This document shows positions 8,801 to 12,561 of a stretch of DNA of 12,561 bases, one piece after another (position 1 is the stretch's first letter; the number at the start of each line of letters is the position of its first letter). Position numbers and translations under genes: made by a program. The notes below the pieces were generated by a model, which ran no database searches, was not told the DNA's origin, and was given only the letters and a program-made list of their open reading frames with translations. The DNA is from Triparma columacea (Eukaryota > Sar > Bolidophyceae > Parmales > Triparmaceae): assembly GCA_030267965.1 (NCBI GenBank), contig BRYA01000153.1:67850-80410 (forward strand). The letters run 5' to 3'.

Positions 8801-11800
8801 TTATTAAACTATTTATGAAGTCAAACTTAGGCTTAAAGGCAAGGGTAACTGTTGGTGCTGCCTCAAGCATGGTTGATTTGCTCACTGATGTGTATGTGAC
8901 CTACATGTTTTGGAGTGATGAGAAGTATGGGTACTTCAAGGCTTCTTTGGCAAGTTTATCAGTGTCAATTGGGTTTCAAATGCTTGGTGTTTGGGTGCAG
9001 AATAGGAAGTTGGGGATGAAGAGGGTAGTACGGGAGTGGATTCCAATCTTACTTGGGTATAAGCCTGCAGTTGATGCTTATAGGGTAGCAACTGGAGGAA
9101 AGCAAGAGGTTGGGAATGCAGTTGACCCAATGTTTGAGATGACAGGTATGAAATGCACTGAGATGTTCGCAGAGGCCATCCCCGGAGTGATCATCCAACT
9201 TATGGCTATAGCAACAAGTGACAAAAAAGATGTTGGAACTTCAGCATGGCTTTCAGTTGCAGTGTCAGCAATTACAACAGGCTTTGCCTCAGCAACGATA
9301 AGTTATGACTGGGACACAGACCCTGGTAATAGAGAAAAGGCACCAGACTTCTATGGGTACATACCTGCAAAAGCAAGCAAGAGGACAGTAGTATTTGTGT
9401 CCATGTTGCTCTTTACAGCAAGCATGCTTCTCATAAGATGTACAACAATAGTTCTTCTAGGATTGATTGGAGGTAGTTGGGCCTTTCTCTACATTGGAGC
9501 TGAACTTGGTCTTTACATGTTGGTTAAGATATTGAGGGGAGACTTTTGGTACTGGATACCATTTGGAGGAAATATAGAGATTGTGACAAGTATTCTATTC
9601 AGAGTGGTTGTAAAGATCATTGTAGACTTCACTTCAATTGTGCAATTTAGACATCCTAATGAAGTTGGGGGAGCCTATTGGTTGTTTGGTCTTGTGTTGA
9701 CAATGGGAAGCCTACCAGTGTCAATATATATAGCTTCGCCTTATGTTGATGAGAGCGCAAATGATTTAGCATCGACTATTGTAAAGTATTCCATACTGAT
9801 AACTATTTTATGCTTTGCTGTCTTCTTTTTGAACATTGAAAGTAAGTACTTGCACACCTTCTGGAGCATGAAGAGATCAAAGGATATGTCAATGGCATAT
9901 TTCCTTGAAGGAGAAATTAATAAAATGAAGTTCAAAGTCTTCACAAATTCAAGACATCACTGGGTCTCAATTGAAGAAGAAATTAAGATCTGGGTTGGCT
10001 TAAACTGGGCTAAATGGGAAGATGAGCAACCAGATTGGTTTACTGATGTGATGAAAGCTTTGGTGCCAGTGGAGTTCATTCCTGCTGATGGACATGCAAG
10101 AATAAGAGAAAGCGTTAGGAGAGCAAGTGTTGAAGCTGCAGCTGAGGGTGGTATAGAAGGTGCTTTTAGAGCAAGCATGAGGAGGGCAAGTATTGGCTTG
10201 GACAATGGAGGCGCACTGATTGCTTCACATGCTGGGAATGATACTACACAAGACTATGCAGATTTAGATCCTAAACAAATAGGAAAGTTGTTGGGTGAGC
10301 AACTATTGGTTGCATTAAGTTTCAGGAAGAAGGGAATGACAAAGGAGGAAGCGGTTAGTTTATTTATGGCGAACAACTATATTTTGAGACAGACCGTAGA
10401 GAAATACACATTTGTCACACCAATGCTTGGCGCTGTTGTCAAGAACAAACTGTTCAAGTTGAGGAAGGTAGGAGGTAGGGCTGCAGAGCTGGGGGAGAAG
10501 GAGGGAAGAGAGATTGGTGAGTCTCTAGCAAGGAGTTTGGCTATAAATACTCAGCCAGTTGCTGCTGTGGATGCCTTCATCTTAAATTTCCCTGCTTTAC
10601 AGGAGCTTGATGCGGAGTATGAATGGTTCAGACCTATGCTTGAGGCAATTAGCTACAGGCTATTGGAGGAAGTTCCTTGGGGGTTGAAGGCAAGAGTGAC
10701 TGTTGGTGCTATCACAAGCATGACTGATTTGCTGACTGACGTGTATGTGACATATATGTTTTGGAGTGATGAGAAGTATGGGTACTTCAAGGCTTCATTG
10801 GCAAGTTTTGCAGTGTCAATTGGGCTTCAGATGTTTGTTGTTTGGGTGCAAAATAGGAAATTAGGGATGAAAAGGGTGCTGATGGAGTGGTTTCCTATTT
10901 TGATCGGATTTAAGCCTGCTGTTGATGCTTACAGGGTTGCAAAGGGAGATAAACAAGAGGCTGGGAAAGCACTTGATGCTCTGACAGAGTTGACTTTCAT
11001 GAAAGGGATTGAGATGTTTGCTGAGGCCATACCAGGAGTGATTATTCAACTTATGGCAATAGCAACCAGCGTCAAAGGTGTTGGAACTTCAGCTTGGGTC
11101 TCACTTTCAGTTTCAGCAATAACAACAGGCTTTGCATCAGCAACTATCAGTTATGACTTTGACACTGACCCGGTGAAGAGAGAACAAACACCTGACTTCT
11201 ATGGGTATGTGCCTGCAAATCCTACAAAGAGATCTATCATATTTGTTGTAATGATGCTCTTTAGTTCAGGTATGCTTGTAATAAGGTGCATGACAATAGT
11301 TATGATAGGGCTACTTGGTGGTAGATGGGTCACTCTCTATTTTGTGGCCGACCTTTGTCTATACTTGTTGGTGAAGATCTTGAGAGGAGACTTTTGGTAT
11401 TGGATTCCTCTTGGTGGCAATGTAGAAATAGTGAGTAGTATTGTCTGCAGAGTGTTGGTGAAAGTGGTGGGAGACTTTACATCAATTGTGCACTTTAGGC
11501 ATCCTAATGAGGTTGGAGGAATGTATTGGATGTTTGGATTTGTTTTAACGATGGGAAGTCTTCCAGTAGCTATAATTCTAGCTGAAAGGGGAGACATTGC
11601 AGACCATGGGCTTAAATTTGCACGTACAGTAATGGGACTAGTTATACCATTCACTATGATTTCACTTGCAGTATTTTTCACATGCATTGACAGAAACTAC
11701 TGGAGCACCTTCTACAGCTTGGAGAGAGGAAAAGATGGTCCACTTGCCCGCTTTAGTATTTCAAATGATGATAAAAAGAAGGCAAGAGCTATTTTTGAAA

Positions 11801-12141
11801 ACTCAAAACATTATTGGAAATCAATTGAAGGAGAAGTAAAAAGTTGGGTACAGGCAAACTGGGAAAGATGGGAGGACGAGAAGCCGGATTGGTTTGATGA
11901 TGCAATGAGAGCTAAAGTGCCAGTTGAATACATTCCAGGAGCAGGAAATGCTAGAAAGAGAGAAAGTATGAGGCGATCAAGGATTGGTTCTCAAGATGAG
12001 GGTGGTCTAGCAGGTTCATTGAGAGCAAGTTTTCGAAGAGCAAGTGTCGGAGGTGCTGGTGGTGGAGATATTATAGGGGTAGGAGGTGGGAAGGCTAAAG
12101 TAAGCAGTGTTGTCCCGCTTGAAGATTTGGATGGGGAGTAG
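2867..12141 (+). CDS. Giant multi-START-like lipid-binding protein with two XK-related-like membrane modules
   Basis: Model: exons 2867-3041, 3174-3206, 3345-3389, 3771-3803, 3953-3997, 4366-4398, 4533-4565, 4707-6707 and 6773-12141, all phase 1, giving 2588 residues. Residues 1 to about 235 are hydrophilic and probably disordered. START-like segments follow near 240-405 (degenerate), 535-705, 760-960, 1010-1190 and 1225-1305 (truncated). Support for START: NREFLMHFIWK and FDLGGHIPV (920 on), and VDLGG (1154 on), matching the family's DxGGxxP C-terminal signature. Then come two membrane modules of about 9-10 helices, each with LLTDVYVTYMFW, EAIPGVIIQL and RGDFWYWIP, and each ending in RRAS/RRS tails. 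Known: START domains bind lipids or sterols; XK-related proteins are membrane proteins, some of them scramblases. The XK resemblance (TD...YFW and E..P..IQL patterns) is my inference. Likely role: lipid binding/transfer coupled to a membrane lipid pathway. The two long exons are secure; the ATG and microexon chain are less certain. Confidence 0.72.
3441..3684 (+). repeat. GC-rich intronic insertion with 24-bp minisatellite (copy 1)
   Basis: A GC-rich block lies in the intron after the 45-nt microexon 3345-3389, absent from the homologous intron 3042-3173. From 3548 it has about six 24-nt units of the type GCGACCGCATGGG...CTGCG (starts 3548, 3572, 3596, 3620, 3644, 3668), of which 3596 and 3620 are identical. 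Composition is far richer in G+C than the flanks. Open frames exist on both strands, as expected for GC-rich repeat DNA, and I do not call any of them genes. Confidence 0.85.
4050..4276 (+). repeat. GC-rich intronic insertion with 24-bp minisatellite (copy 2)
   Basis: Homologous to the block at 3441-3684, in the next cassette's intron (3998-4365). It has five units beginning at 4165, 4189 (23 nt, one base lost), 4212, 4236 and 4260. Copy number and unit variants differ from copy 1, so the minisatellite has changed since the cassette was duplicated. Confidence 0.82.
4566..4706 (+). other. Intron joining the microexon array to the first long exon
   Basis: 141-nt intron with donor GTGAGTATG and a pyrimidine-rich acceptor region (CCTTTTTTTGACCCTCTTTCACC) ending ACCACCCCCAG at 4706. 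Phase 1 gives a GAA codon across the junction and continues as ISGHTHLQPG. The long frame is also open back to 4616 through this intron, but no ATG lies there before the acceptor. Confidence 0.65.
5573..5656 (+). repeat. Short in-frame basic/serine repeat in the START-like protein
   Basis: Four near-repeats of about 18-24 nt encode SARPSFKS, LRPSFKS, VRPFIS and ARLSFKS, around residues 421-450 of the modelled protein, between the first and second START-like segments. They resemble the arginine/serine tails after each membrane module. Possible roles are acidic-lipid contact or phosphorylation; neither is shown. Confidence 0.75.
6708..6772 (+). other. 65-nt intron between the two long exons
   Basis: Donor AAG/GTAAGT, branch-point-like TTATTAACCCGTTAAAC and acceptor CCCACAG. 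Phase 1 splicing yields EEAAAWYFLLCSRTRAY, continuing an uninterrupted START-like segment. The nearby acceptor CTCTGCAG (ending at 6800) gives the wrong phase. Confidence 0.85.
8443..10197 (+). repeat. Internal tandem duplication, membrane module copy A
   Basis: Aligns with 10294-12051 at a constant offset of 1851 nt (617 codons) over most of the module: GEQL at 8443/10294, GLKAR at 8830/10681 and MFWSDEKYGY at 8905/10756. By the RASxRRAS tail the offset is 1854. Predicted helices include VGAASSMVDLLTDVYVTYMF, FKASLASLSVSIGFQML, EAIPGVIIQLMAIA, SVAVSAITTGFASATISY, FVSMLLFTASMLLI, FLYIGAELGLYMLV, IVTSILFRVVVKIIV, YWLFGLVLTMGSLPVSI and YSILITILCFAVFF. Confidence 0.9.
10294..12051 (+). repeat. 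Internal tandem duplication, membrane module copy B
   Basis: Second copy of the membrane module, with the same helix order and the signatures LLTDVYVTYMFW, EAIPGVIIQLMAIATS, RGDFWYWIP, DFTSIV, FRHPNEVGG and a C-terminal RASFRRASVGG. The stretch before the helices (10294 to about 10680) and the last helices (11580-11690) are less conserved than the core. The protein ends soon after, at the TAG ending at 12141. Confidence 0.9.
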
Positions 12142-12561
12142 CTAATAGGGCAGCAACATTTGTAGGACAAAACGATTTGATTTGGTATTGTTGTGACTTT
12201 TGTGTAACTATTAGGGTTGTTTGGTGTGATGGTGGGAGTTTTAAAGTGGTTTGTGAGTATTTTAGAAGTGTAGTTGATGTATTGTGAGAGTGTTAAAGTT
12301 GTTTGTGATTATTGAGGAAGTGTTATAGATGTGTGTGGAGTTTTGAAAAATTGTGGAAGTGTTATAGTGTTTTGTGAGTATAATGGAAGTGTAGTTGATG
12401 TGTATGGGGATGAATAAAAGATAGATGAGTGTGGTTGTGTAGAGGAGAAAGAGGAAGTGAGGGGGGAGAGTAGAGGAGATGAGGGTATGGGGTTATTAAA
12501 CGATAGTTACTTATTAAAGGGGTACGCGAAACGTACAGTGGTGGTGTTGGTGTTTGCGTTT
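12142..12561 (+). other. 3' flank of the large gene: GT-rich degenerate repeats
   Basis: No gene is seen. From about 12180 to 12400 the strand is T/G-rich and carries imperfect repeats such as TTTGTGAGTATTTTAGAAGTG (near 12249, 12302 and 12371). The spacing is irregular (about 53 and 69 nt), so it is not a clean satellite. It probably includes the 3' UTR. Confidence 0.55.
12413..12418 (+). terminator. Possible polyadenylation signal
   Basis: A single AATAAA lies 272 nt after the stop of the large gene, downstream of GT-rich repeats. The position suits a 3' end, but many protists do not rely on this hexamer. Confidence 0.3.

Overview
The window is eukaryotic nuclear DNA. Genes are split by short GT-AG introns with GTGAGT/GTAAGT donors and TTGACTAAC-like branch points, intergenic DNA is rich in homopolymer G/C runs, and no bacterial operon signals are seen. 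All supported genes lie on the + strand. The architecture (very large START-like plus multi-membrane-pass protein, short introns, G-runs) suggests a unicellular stramenopile alga, possibly a bolidophyte/Triparma relative. This is inference from recalled protein style, not a database match.

Layout. (1) 30-715: the 3' end of a class A (rhodopsin-like) G-protein-coupled receptor, TM4 to TM7, entering the window through a splice acceptor; it has an NPxxY motif and an opsin-like MNK-type tail but no retinal lysine. (2) 954-1748: a two-exon, 206-residue membrane-anchored thioredoxin/PDI-like protein (signal peptide, WCGHC, cis-proline, C-terminal membrane helix), similar in layout to TMX-type ER oxidoreductases. 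(3) 1749-2547: intergenic. (4) about 2548-12141: one very large gene. Its 5' part (2867-4565) is a starter exon and six microexons of 33 or 45 nt, all multiples of three, lying in about 600-bp tandemly duplicated exon/intron cassettes. Two long exons follow (4707-6707 and 6773-12141). My spliced model gives 2588 residues: a disordered N-terminus, four or five START-like lipid-binding segments, then two tandem copies (period 617 codons) of a roughly 9-10-helix membrane module resembling XK-related proteins, each ending in RRAS-type basic/serine tails. (5) 12142-12561: a GT-rich 3' flank with degenerate repeats and one AATAAA.

Working interpretation: the large protein joins putative lipid-binding domains to putative lipid-scrambling membrane modules, with a modular, possibly alternatively spliced hydrophilic N-terminus. 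The three genes show no evident functional link to one another. The most novel-looking items are the microexon cassette array, the START/XK-like fusion with its internal duplication, and an opsin-like receptor fragment without the retinal lysine in an apparent protist.
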